Shown here: positions 54,956 to 63,440 of the stretch, piece after piece
Position numbering within the stretch: position 1 is the first letter of the stretch
Layout: each line of letters begins with the position of its first letter
DNA from: Chryseobacterium sp. 52
Lineage (GTDB): Bacteria; Bacteroidota; Bacteroidia; Flavobacteriales; Weeksellaceae
NCBI RefSeq assembly: GCF_002754245.1
Contig: NZ_PEEX01000001.1
Span: 4,382,001 to 4,446,000 of the forward strand
Direction of reading: 5' to 3'
Length of the DNA stretch: 64,000 nt
Program-made: the position numbers and the translations under genes
Notes under the pieces: generated by a model
What the model was told of the DNA's origin: nothing
Databases searched by the model: none
Seen by the model: only the letters and a program-made list of their open reading frames with translations

Positions 54956-55375
54956 ATGAGCACATTACAAGATAAATATTCAAGTGTAGTTTCAGCGGCA
55001 CAGTCTGCAGGAATTTCTAATCTTCAGGTTCAGGAGCAGGATGGTATCCTTTATGTTTCAGGAAGTGCTTCCAATACAGCAGCAAAAGATGCGGTATGGA
55101 ATGCTTTGGGAACTATTGATTCTACCTATTCAGCTTCGGACATCAATATTGACGTACAGGTTGCTGGATTAACTTCTGGTGCTGCTTTAACAGTCGCTAC
55201 GGAAGATTCTAATCTGAACATCAGACAGGAGCCTTCTACTGAAGCTGCTGTAGTAGGAAAAGCGGCAAAAGGTTCATCTGTAACTTTGATCGAGCAGACT
55301 TCTGATGACTGGTGGAAAGTAAAGACTGATGACGGTCAGGAAGGATATGCGTATTCAAGATATTTAAAAGCATAA
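54956..55375 (+). CDS. BON-like and SH3 domain protein
   Basis: The product is 139 residues. The first part (about 10-70) has a BON-like repeat (LQVQEQDGILYVSGSASNTAAKDA), and the second (about 78-139) is a bacterial SH3_3 domain (LNIRQEPSTEAAVVGKAAKGSSVTL, DDWWKVKTDDGQEGYAYSRYL). No signal peptide is visible, which is odd for a cell-wall-binding SH3 protein; it may be cytoplasmic or exported by another route. It is coupled to the BON lipoprotein by an 8-base gap, and a terminator follows. Confidence 0.85.
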   Translation: MSTLQDKYSSVVSAAQSAGISNLQVQEQDGILYVSGSASNTAAKDAVWNALGTIDSTYSASDINIDVQVAGLTSGAALTVATEDSNLNIRQEPSTEAAVVGKAAKGSSVTLIEQTSDDWWKVKTDDGQEGYAYSRYLKA

Positions 55376-55414
55376 TTTTTTGAAATAATCAAGTTTTCAA
55401 AAAAAACAATACAG

Positions 55415-55441
55415 ACATCCCCGATTGGGGATGTTTTTTTA
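55415..55441 (+). terminator. Terminator of the BON-SH3 operon
   Basis: ACATCCCC (55415-55422) and GGGGATGT (55427-55434) with a 4-base loop and a T-run. Confidence 0.88.
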
Positions 55442-55470
55442 TATTTTTACGCCCTTAAAGAAAGCACTTA

Positions 55471-58188
55471 ATGAAGAAAGTTTTATGGATGCTGTTATTG
55501 ACATTCAATAGTATGGTCCTGTATGCGCAGAATTTACATATTGACGGAAAGGTATCTGATTTTGATAAAAAACCTGTGGAAAACGCCACTATTTATCTCC
55601 TTAAAGAAAAAGATTCATCCATTATCAATTATACCGCTACGAACAAAGAGGGTAAATTTTCCCTGAAAACAGATGCTCTGAATGAACCTTCCATTTTAAA
55701 GATCAATGCTGAAAAGCTGTCTGACTATTCTAAAAAGCTGGAAAAGATCAGTCAGTCCCTTTCTTTGGGAGATATAGAACTGGAAAAGAATAATGTTCAA
55801 AACATCGAAGAAATAAAAATTTCTGTATCCCCGATAAAGATCAGGAAAGACACCATAGAGTTTAATGTTTCTGCCATTAAAGTACGTCCTGACAGTAAAG
55901 TGGAAGAGCTTCTGAAGCAAATTCCCGGGGTAGAGATCAGCAATGACGGAAAAATAACGGCCAACGGAAAAGATGTGGATCAGATCATGGTCAATGGAAA
56001 GCCTTTTTTTGATAAAGACGGAAAAATAGCGCTGCAAAGTCTTCCGGCAGACATTATTAAAAGTATCCAGCTTACCACTACCAAAACAAAAGAAGAAGAG
56101 CTCAGCGGAAAACCTCCAAAATCTCAAAATGCAACCATTAATTTCACCATTGATGAAAAGAAAAACAAGGGATTTCTTTCAAGGGCAACTCTTGGTTATG
56201 GCTCAGATAAGCGGTATGAAGGAAGCGGACTTATAAGTTATTTTAAAGGAGATACTAAAGTCAGTATTCTGGCTTCTTCCAATAATATTAATTCAAAAAG
56301 TGTTTCTGCTGATGAGGTTTTTGACAATATGGGAAGTGTCAGGAATTCCGGAGCGCAAAGCAGCAGTAGCGGAATTCAGAAAACAACAACGTATGGACTT
56401 AATTATAACGACAAATTTGGAACTGATATCGATCTGGATAATCTGAGCTTAAAGCACACCAATTCTGAGATGGAAACCCGTTCCAAGGTTTCCAGAACGA
56501 CACTCCTTCCCGACTACACGCTGAAAACGAATTCTGAAAGTAATGGTGAAAATGAGTCTAAGCAATATAGTTTTAACAGTTCTGCCCGGATAAAGCTGGA
56601 TTCTCTGACCAATATTTATATCTCTCCATCTTTTTCAAGATCAGAAAGCATGAATTCCGGCACATCAAAATCTTTAACTTTAAGGGATGACAGGCTTCTT
56701 AATGAAAGTGGATCTTCAAGTCATACGAATGAAGAAAATAATTCTTTTAATCCCAATGTTTATTTTTCTAAAAATTTCAAGAAAAGAGGACGTCTGATGT
56801 CTGCTACGATCAACAGTACCATTTCGGAGTCCAAACGCAATCAGATCAATCAGTCTCAAAATACATTTTACCAGGAGTCCGGTACAACTTCTGACAACAG
56901 GGATCAGCTACAAAAGAATCAAACCCAGAACAACGATTACAGTTTCAGTGCCGGGTATACAGAACCGGTCTCAGATTCTGCCACGATCAGCCTTGAACTG
57001 CAATACAGTTCAAAATTATCCAGGGATTTGAGAGATGTGAGCGATTTTGATGCTGCTACAGGACAGTATTCCACGTACAATACCGTTCTATCCAACAGCA
57101 TGGATCAAAAAATTAATCAGGTTTCTCCTGAGCTTTCTTTCTTTCTCTCCAAAAAGAAATATAATACCTGGAGCAACGTAAGTCTTGATATTTCAGATAT
57201 GAAGGTAAATTCTGTTTTTAAGGGACAGCGGTATGACCTTCAGAAAAATTTTGTCCTTCCAAGATATACCTTCTTTTTTCAGTATGTCCTTTCAGACCGG
57301 AAAAGATTGACCCTGTCTAATTCTTCCTCATTCAATATCCCTAATGCAGAACAGTTAATCCCTTATCAGGATGAGTCGAATCCTCTGATCACCTATACCG
57401 GAAATCCTGATCTAAAGAATACATGGACCAGCAGCAGTAATGTTTCTTTTAACAATTTTAATATCATAAAAAATTTCAGCTACTACATCAATGCAGGCTT
57501 TACCTACAGAAATAATGATGTGATCAATTATACCAAATATGACAGCTCCGGAAAACAGATTGTCACCTATGACAATGTAAGCGGAAATAAAAATATCAAT
57601 TTCAGCACAGGTTTAAGCAAGACTTTTAAATGGAAGGATAACAAACTTACCATCAGCCCAAGGTTCAGTATGAATTATACTTACAATAATGGTTTTATCA
57701 ATGGACAGCTTTTCAAAAGTAATTCATACAGTTTCAATCAGGGGCTTAATCTTAATTATGAAATTAAGGATAAGATGACGATAAAACCTTCGTACAGACT
57801 TGGCTATAATTTTTCAAAATACACGAATTACAGCATTGACAATGTCAATACAGCGAATCAGGCTCTGAAATTAGAGCTTACCAATTATCTTTTTAACAGC
57901 AGGCTGGTTTTCGGGAATGATTTTGAATACAATACGAACTCCAATATTGCCCCTGGCTTCAAAAAAGATTTTTATTTCTGGAACACGAGTTTAGGGTATT
58001 CATTCTTTAAAAAGCAGTTTACTGCAAAAATGAAAATCTATGATATTCTGAATCAAAACCAAAGTGTGAGAAGAACGATCTCGAATTCATATATTGAAGA
58101 CCGTGAAGATCTTATCCTGAAACGCTATATCATGTTCTCTCTAAGTATGAAACTGAACAGTTTTGGAGGGAAGAAGAAAAAGATGTAG
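55471..58188 (+). CDS. TonB-dependent receptor-like outer-membrane barrel protein
   Basis: The product is 905 residues with a signal peptide (VLYA/Q). A CarboxypepD-regulatory-like domain (about 20-95) is followed by a plug-like segment (EELLKQIPGVEISNDGKITANGKDVDQIMVNGKPFF, about 145-185) and a long barrel ending in KKKM after LSMKLNSFGG. Its organisation matches that of the 780-residue protein at 46230. These outer-membrane barrel proteins (family OMP_b-brl_3) have no assigned ligand. It is transcribed alone, with a terminator at 58226. Confidence 0.87.
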   Translation: MKKVLWMLLLTFNSMVLYAQNLHIDGKVSDFDKKPVENATIYLLKEKDSSIINYTATNKEGKFSLKTDALNEPSILKINAEKLSDYSKKLEKISQSLSLGDIELEKNNVQNIEEIKISVSPIKIRKDTIEFNVSAIKVRPDSKVEELLKQIPGVEISNDGKITANGKDVDQIMVNGKPFFDKDGKIALQSLPADIIKSIQLTTTKTKEEELSGKPPKSQNATINFTIDEKKNKGFLSRATLGYGSDKRYEGSGLISYFKGDTKVSILASSNNINSKSVSADEVFDNMGSVRNSGAQSSSSGIQKTTTYGLNYNDKFGTDIDLDNLSLKHTNSEMETRSKVSRTTLLPDYTLKTNSESNGENESKQYSFNSSARIKLDSLTNIYISPSFSRSESMNSGTSKSLTLRDDRLLNESGSSSHTNEENNSFNPNVYFSKNFKKRGRLMSATINSTISESKRNQINQSQNTFYQESGTTSDNRDQLQKNQTQNNDYSFSAGYTEPVSDSATISLELQYSSKLSRDLRDVSDFDAATGQYSTYNTVLSNSMDQKINQVSPELSFFLSKKKYNTWSNVSLDISDMKVNSVFKGQRYDLQKNFVLPRYTFFFQYVLSDRKRLTLSNSSSFNIPNAEQLIPYQDESNPLITYTGNPDLKNTWTSSSNVSFNNFNIIKNFSYYINAGFTYRNNDVINYTKYDSSGKQIVTYDNVSGNKNINFSTGLSKTFKWKDNKLTISPRFSMNYTYNNGFINGQLFKSNSYSFNQGLNLNYEIKDKMTIKPSYRLGYNFSKYTNYSIDNVNTANQALKLELTNYLFNSRLVFGNDFEYNTNSNIAPGFKKDFYFWNTSLGYSFFKKQFTAKMKIYDILNQNQSVRRTISNSYIEDREDLILKRYIMFSLSMKLNSFGGKKKKM

Positions 58189-58225
58189 AAAAAGCATTTA
58201 CTTTACGTTTACACCTCATCATAAG

Positions 58226-58248
58226 GCCGGAATATTCCGGCTATTTTT
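58226..58248 (+). terminator. Terminator after the barrel protein gene
   Basis: GCCGGAATATTCCGGC (58226-58241), a perfect palindrome, followed by T-rich sequence. Confidence 0.75.
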
Positions 58249-58334
58249 TATATGCTCATTTTTTCCTGCGAAAGATTGAGGCTGTGCAGTGTATCAGACG
58301 TATTTTATTTCTAAATTAGCCGTAAATTTTATTT

Positions 58335-60194
58335 ATGAAGATCCATATTTCAATTTTATTTATTTTCTTTTTTATCCTTGGCAGTGCTCAGAGTACAGAT
58401 CAGAAGGATACTTTCGTAAAAGATAATTTTACCAAGAAGGAATTCTATATCCCAATGCGTGACGGGGTAAAGCTTTTCACAGCGGTATATGTTCCGAAAG
58501 ATATTTCGAACAAAAACAAATATCCTTTCCTGATGCAGAGAACCTGTTACAGCATTGCTCCTTATGGTGAAAATGAGTACAGAACGAAACTGGGACCTAA
58601 CAAGTACCTGATGAATGACAAATATATTTTTGTATTTCAGGATGTGCGCGGAAGATATATGAGTGAGGGTACTTTCACTAATATGACGCCTCAGGTAGAC
58701 CGTAAAACAAAGAAAGATGTAGATGAAAGTACGGATACTTATGACACAATAGAATGGCTTTTGAAAAACGTAAAAGACAATAACGGTAAGGCCGGACAGT
58801 ACGGAACTTCCTATCCCGGATTTTATACTGCTGCAGGAATACTGGCACAGCACCCTGCGTTGGTGGCTTCATCTCCTCAGGCTCCTATCTCTGATTTCTG
58901 GAATGATGATTTCCTTCATAACGGCAGATTTATGCTGGGATATTTCAGAACTTTCCCTGTTTTTGGGATTCAGAAGACAAAGCCTGAAAACAAAGCCTGG
59001 TATATGGATACTTTTGTAAAACAGACTTCAGAAGATGGCTTAAAGTTCTACAGAGATATGGGAACTTTAAAGGATGGCTACGAAAAATATTACAAAAATA
59101 ATTTCTTCATGACGGAGATTATGAATCATCCTAATTATGATGAGTTCTGGCAAAAGAGAAGTCTTCTTCCTCATTTAAAGAATGTAAACCATGCGGTCAT
59201 GACTGTTGGAGGCTGGTTTGATGCAGAAGATCTTTCAGGACCGTTAAATATTTACAAAACCATCGAAAAGACAAGCCCGAAAGCTAAAAACACCATTGTG
59301 ATGGGGCCTTTCTCTCATGGCGCCTGGGCACAGGAGCAAGGGAAACATTTTCATAATCAGATCTATTTTGGAGACAGCATTGCAACGTATTACCAAAAAA
59401 ATATTGAAACCAAGTTCTTTAATCATTATTTAAAAGGAAATACAAAAGAAGATGCCGGACTTCCGGAAGCGTTGATGTATGATACGGGATCTAAAGAATG
59501 GAGAGAATTTGCTTCTTATCCTCCAAAAAATGCCCGGAAAGTTAATTTCTATTTAACGGACGGAACATTGAAAAACTCAGCGGGACAAGGTTCTTCAGAA
59601 TACTACAGTGATCCTAACAATCCTGTTTTAAGTTCTGACAATCTGAAAGATTTCAATGGTTTCACCCCTAAAAACTATATGTCGGAAGACCAGAGATTTG
59701 CAGTCGGAAGACCTGATGTTTTGACATTTACTACAGATGTTTTAACGGAAGATATGAGTTTCGCAGGTGAGATTATGGCTAAACTGAATATCTCTTCCAC
59801 TTCTACTGATGCAGACTTCGCTGTAAAACTGATTGATGTGTATCCTGAAGATTTTAAGCCTAAGGAAAAGAAAGACGGTGTGATCTATCCTAACTACCAC
59901 CAGATGGTAAGAAGTGAAATTATGCCTGCAAGATTCAGAAATTCGAGAGAAAAAGGGGAAGCCTTGGTTCCTAACCAAAAAACAGCCGTGAATTTCAAAC
60001 TTCAGGATGTAATGCATACGTTCAAGAAAGGACACAGAATTCAGATCCAGATCAGCAGCACATGGTGGCCGCTTTTTGCAATCAATCCTCAGAAATTCAT
60101 GGAGAACCCGAATTTTGCAACAAAAGAAGACTACACGAAAGCTTTTATTAAAGTCTATAATGACAGTTCTATTGAAGCTGAAGTTCTAAAATAA
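58335..60194 (+). CDS. Secreted CocE/NonD-type (S15-like) hydrolase
   Basis: The product is 619 residues with a signal peptide (ILGSA/Q). The catalytic serine is Ser159 in GQYGTSYPGFY, the GxSYxG elbow of the X-Pro dipeptidyl-peptidase/CocE family; FVFQDVRGRYMSEG contains the oxyanion tyrosine region, and MGPFSHGAWAQEQG holds the His. The C-terminal jelly-roll domain follows (about 420-619). Family members hydrolyse alpha-amino acid esters, cephalosporin side chains, cocaine or prolyl peptides; the natural substrate here is unknown. It has its own terminator at 60214. Confidence 0.92.
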   Translation: MKIHISILFIFFFILGSAQSTDQKDTFVKDNFTKKEFYIPMRDGVKLFTAVYVPKDISNKNKYPFLMQRTCYSIAPYGENEYRTKLGPNKYLMNDKYIFVFQDVRGRYMSEGTFTNMTPQVDRKTKKDVDESTDTYDTIEWLLKNVKDNNGKAGQYGTSYPGFYTAAGILAQHPALVASSPQAPISDFWNDDFLHNGRFMLGYFRTFPVFGIQKTKPENKAWYMDTFVKQTSEDGLKFYRDMGTLKDGYEKYYKNNFFMTEIMNHPNYDEFWQKRSLLPHLKNVNHAVMTVGGWFDAEDLSGPLNIYKTIEKTSPKAKNTIVMGPFSHGAWAQEQGKHFHNQIYFGDSIATYYQKNIETKFFNHYLKGNTKEDAGLPEALMYDTGSKEWREFASYPPKNARKVNFYLTDGTLKNSAGQGSSEYYSDPNNPVLSSDNLKDFNGFTPKNYMSEDQRFAVGRPDVLTFTTDVLTEDMSFAGEIMAKLNISSTSTDADFAVKLIDVYPEDFKPKEKKDGVIYPNYHQMVRSEIMPARFRNSREKGEALVPNQKTAVNFKLQDVMHTFKKGHRIQIQISSTWWPLFAINPQKFMENPNFATKEDYTKAFIKVYNDSSIEAEVLK

Positions 60195-60213
60195 AATGTT
60201 TTTACAACATAAC

Positions 60214-60244
60214 AAAAGCTGGTCAATATATGGCCAGCTTTTTT
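60214..60244 (+). terminator. Terminator after the CocE-type gene
   Basis: AAAAGCTGG (60214-60222) pairs with CCAGCTTTT (60234-60242), followed by further T, about 20 bases past the stop. Confidence 0.82.
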
Positions 60245-60293
60245 ATGTATACCCCTTCAGATTCTTGAATCCGTTGATCTGAACTATTATTTT

Positions 60294-60905
60294 TCACTCT
60301 TCAATGGTTCTGAACGTCAGGTTCACTCTTGGGGTTTTTACTTTTGTCGTGGGCGGAAGTCTGTGCAGCCAGTTTTCCTGAGTGGTTCCTTTCATCACCA
60401 GTAAACTTCCGTTTTCCAGGAGTATTTCCACTTTTTCTTTGGTTGTTTTATGTTTAAATAAAAACTTTCTTTCCGCACCGAAAGTCAGGGAAGCAATAGC
60501 ACCATGCTTTTTAAGATCCTTTTCACCATCGCTGTGGTAAGCCATTCCTTCACTTCCGTCATGGTATAAATTCAGCAGACAGGAATTATACGTTTCTCCT
60601 GAAATTTCTTCACATTTTGTTTTCAGTTCCAGCAACTCCGGTGTCCATGGTATTGCATATTTTGTCCGTTTTGAATAGGTGTATTCAAAGGCTTTTTCTC
60701 CGAACCAGGCTACCTTTCTTTTCGTTAAAATTAATTTCCCGAAAATCACGGCCTCATCATTTTCCCACGGAATCTGATTCAGCAGATAGTCATAAAAAAT
60801 ATCAGATTTTTCTTTGGTAAAAACTTTTCCATAATAGTTGACCGTTCCGTCATTCGGAAGAATATTGATAGGATATTCTGAAAGGTCTTCAAACAGGCTG
60901 TTCAT
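60294..60905 (-). CDS. alkB: AlkB-type 2-oxoglutarate-dependent DNA repair dioxygenase
   Basis: The product is 203 residues, the size and pattern of the ALKBH2-like branch. The iron ligands are His124 and Asp126 in AYHSDGEKDL and His181 in NWLHRLPP; 2-oxoglutarate is held by Arg193 and Arg199 in RVNLTFR. It removes methyl groups from N1-methyladenine and N3-methylcytosine in DNA. On the same strand upstream lie a ParB-like unknown and an AraC-Ogt protein, so the window's end holds several alkylation-response genes. Confidence 0.93.
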   Translation of the reverse strand: MNSLFEDLSEYPINILPNDGTVNYYGKVFTKEKSDIFYDYLLNQIPWENDEAVIFGKLILTKRKVAWFGEKAFEYTYSKRTKYAIPWTPELLELKTKCEEISGETYNSCLLNLYHDGSEGMAYHSDGEKDLKKHGAIASLTFGAERKFLFKHKTTKEKVEILLENGSLLVMKGTTQENWLHRLPPTTKVKTPRVNLTFRTIEE

Positions 60906-60909
60906 GATT

Positions 60910-61044
60910 TTATGTATAATAAAAGTAAATGATAATTAACAAAATAATTACAGGCAGTATCGAAAATTTCAAATAACGGTAAGTGATTTCTTCTTTTATA
61001 TTTTTTTTCAGCCGGGAACGTGCTTTTTCAATTTCAGGAGTTTC
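60910..61044 (-). other. Start-less small frame with a transmembrane helix
   Basis: Directly after the stop of the gene at 61045 the same frame runs on for 44 codons (ETPEIEKARSRLKKNIKEEI, then a hydrophobic helix SILPVIILLIIIYFYY) to a stop at 60910. There is no ATG, GTG or TTG start at a sensible place. It may be the end of a formerly larger gene, a readthrough tail, or chance. Confidence 0.25.
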
Positions 61045-62310
61045 TTACCTGCTGTCTTTCCTTTCACTGACTGAAGTTTTATACTTCTCTGTAGAATAAT
61101 CCCAAATAATTTTATCCGTTAGCGGAATTTGTCTGATACTCTTAGGTTCATAGATAGCAATAGAACTTATTTTCCCATCCCTGTCCCATCGTTTTGAAAT
61201 TTTAAGATCTCCATCTTTATAAATATATTCATAGCCAATACTTCGTTTAGCCAAATCATCTTCATCATTTTGTTCTGCGTCTTCATCATGATGATAATAG
61301 ACCGACCTGCCTATTAGCTTTCCTAAAGAAAAACTTTTGATATTGCTTATTTTCCCGTTTTCGGACCAATGTCTAAAATCTCCGTCCGGAACATCATTGA
61401 TATAAAAACTCTCTGCTCTTTTTCTGTCGTCCGGATAAAGAAAAGTCACCAATCCGTTTTTAATATATTTTCTAAGTGAGCTGTCCGGGTTATTTTTAAA
61501 ATATTTCTTTTTTCCGTGCCAGTTGTCATAAAAGTGATTGAACTGCCATGGAAATATCAATTCAGAGATACGCTCAATGTCCATTTCAAATTCTGACTCT
61601 TCTTCCGCGAGAAATTTAATGAAAGCACAAGGTGGTTCTATCTTCAGGTTTTTATAGGCACATAGTTTATGGTGTCCATCCAGGATATATTCATGCAGAA
61701 AATCATCTTCCAAACATTTTCCGGTAAAAATTATAGCAAAGGGTCTTTCACCAGAAGAAATCATACTTTCGTACTGTTGTATCAGATTAATATTAATCTC
61801 TTCTTCGGATTTCCAGGCAACAAAAGGCTGTTCATATTCATTAAAGCGATAGGTACCGTCATAAGCACCATGAAAAGTATAATCATAAAACTTATTCTGC
61901 TTTAATTTTTCATCATATTTATCACTCTCTTTCCGTACCTCTTCCCTATCAAGCCTTTCTACCCCGAAAGCAGCAATAGGACTGTAATCCTCAAATATTT
62001 TCTGTGCAGAAAAATTCAAATGATACTTTCCGTTTTTCAATAACTGAAACAAAGGCCCTAAGGTAGAGAACAGGTCTTCTATGCGATCTGTATAATCTAC
62101 ATTAAAATCAACATCCTGCAGGGTATTATTAATTAAATTTTCACTTTCATGATCCATCGGAAGCAGTACCAAATTTTCATCTCCCGGATCATCACAGTCA
62201 TCCCACAGAAAAAGTACAGGATCTTTTCCTATTGACAGGCTTTCACTGTAGTACCTGGGCGCATACCCCATAGATACTAAACCTTTTCCATTTTTAATTT
62301 CAAAATTCAT
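61045..62310 (-). CDS. ParB-like domain protein with MORN-like C-terminus
   Basis: The product is 421 residues, no signal or membrane segment. After an acidic N-terminus (WDDCDDPGDENLVLLPMD), residues 186-235 read IISSGERPFAIIFTG-like and then EYILDGHHKLCAYK (218-230), the D-G-H-H-K signature of ParB-fold/sulfiredoxin-like domains. The last ~130 residues contain repeated sheets like DGDFRHWSENGKISNIK and GDLKISKRWDRDGKISSI, which resemble MORN-type repeats of immunity-like proteins. I do not recognise the whole architecture. It sits between an AlkB and an AraC-Ogt gene on the same strand. Confidence 0.6.
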   Translation of the reverse strand: MNFEIKNGKGLVSMGYAPRYYSESLSIGKDPVLFLWDDCDDPGDENLVLLPMDHESENLINNTLQDVDFNVDYTDRIEDLFSTLGPLFQLLKNGKYHLNFSAQKIFEDYSPIAAFGVERLDREEVRKESDKYDEKLKQNKFYDYTFHGAYDGTYRFNEYEQPFVAWKSEEEININLIQQYESMISSGERPFAIIFTGKCLEDDFLHEYILDGHHKLCAYKNLKIEPPCAFIKFLAEEESEFEMDIERISELIFPWQFNHFYDNWHGKKKYFKNNPDSSLRKYIKNGLVTFLYPDDRKRAESFYINDVPDGDFRHWSENGKISNIKSFSLGKLIGRSVYYHHDEDAEQNDEDDLAKRSIGYEYIYKDGDLKISKRWDRDGKISSIAIYEPKSIRQIPLTDKIIWDYSTEKYKTSVSERKDSR

Positions 62311-62420
62311 TGATTACAGATTATCAGTTGAAAAATCTTATCCATTGTAAAATCTAAAGGTAATATAAAACATAAATTGTATACATCATCTTTATTGAAA
62401 AACATTCATTCTACAGAATA

Positions 62421-62478
62421 GGAACGGACTTTAGTCCGTTTTATCAATGAAAATATTCAATCTGGCTTTAGCCAAAAC
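62421..62478. repeat. Two-hairpin interspersed repeat, copy 2
   Basis: AACGGACTTTAGTCCGTT (62423-62440) is a perfect hairpin with compensatory changes relative to copy 1 at 46153 (G-C pairs turned to A-T). About 13 bases on, ATTCAAT and the GGCTTTAGCC dyad follow as in copy 1. It lies in the gap between the ParB-like gene and the Ogt gene. Confidence 0.7.
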
Positions 62479-62510
62479 CTGGATTGATAAGATCTTTGTT
62501 GAATTATAGA

Positions 62511-63371
62511 TTAAAGTACACTAGAATTTCCGGAATAGACCTGAGAGCTTTCCCAGCCAACGATCAGCTGTTTTCTGTCGCTCCCCCATCTGTAGCCACC
62601 CATATTCCCCGTAGACTGGATCACCCGGTGACATGGAATTAGAAAGGCCACAGGATTGCTTCCTATTGCCGTTCCGACAGCTCTTGATGCATTGGGGTTT
62701 CCTATTTTTCCAGCCAGGGTTCCATAGGTGGAAAGTTTCCCCATTGGGATGGAAAGCAGACTTTCCCATACTTTAAGTTGGAAATCTGTTCCTTTGAGAT
62801 GTAATTTAATGGTGTTGAGTTTCGTCCAGTCTTTATCGAATATAGACAGGGCATTTTTCTGTAAACTGTCCTGTATTTCAAAAAAAGAAGCATTAGGAAA
62901 TCTATATTTCAGATTTCCTAATGCTGTTTCTTTATCGTCTTCGAAAGCCATGTAGCAGATCCCCTTTTCGGTAGATGCTGCCATTACGTATCCAAAAGGA
63001 CTTTTGGAAAAACTGTAATTGATATTCAGGCTTTTTCCGCCGTTTTTATATTCCGCCGGAGTCATTCCTTCTATTTTCACAAAAAGGTCATGCAACCTGC
63101 TTGTGCTGGAAAGTCCTGTCTCGTAAGCGGTATCAAATAAACTTGCTTTTTCTTCCTTCAATAAATTTTTAGCATGTTCAAGACTGATGAACTGCAAAAA
63201 TTTTTTCGGACTTGTTCCTGCCCATTCTGTAAATATCTTCTGAAAATGAGCCGGACTCAAGTGAATATTCTCTGCCACTTCCTCCAAACTTGGCTGAAGC
63301 CTGAAATTGCTCTGGATATAAGCTATCGCTTTAGCAATTCTGTTATAATCTATCTGACTTTGTGCGGACAT
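62511..63371 (-). CDS. AraC-type/Ogt fusion (Ada-like methyltransferase)
   Basis: The product is 286 residues: an AraC-type helix-turn-helix domain (about 8-105, EEVAENIHLSPAHFQKIFTEWAGTSPKKFL) fused to an O6-methylguanine-DNA methyltransferase domain (about 115-286). The active-site cysteine is Cys247 in LIPCHRVIQ, with NPNASRAVGTAIGSNP and MGGYRWG upstream and downstream. It lacks the N-terminal zinc/methylphosphotriester domain of E. coli Ada, so it resembles the two-domain Ada-like proteins of many bacteria. It repairs O6-methylguanine by self-methylation and may regulate transcription. Confidence 0.93.
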   Translation of the reverse strand: MSAQSQIDYNRIAKAIAYIQSNFRLQPSLEEVAENIHLSPAHFQKIFTEWAGTSPKKFLQFISLEHAKNLLKEEKASLFDTAYETGLSSTSRLHDLFVKIEGMTPAEYKNGGKSLNINYSFSKSPFGYVMAASTEKGICYMAFEDDKETALGNLKYRFPNASFFEIQDSLQKNALSIFDKDWTKLNTIKLHLKGTDFQLKVWESLLSIPMGKLSTYGTLAGKIGNPNASRAVGTAIGSNPVAFLIPCHRVIQSTGNMGGYRWGSDRKQLIVGWESSQVYSGNSSVL

Positions 63372-63440
63372 AATATTTCTGTTTTACCTCACAAATTTCC
63401 AAAGAATATACGGCAGAAAAAATCCGATTCTTGTGGAATT

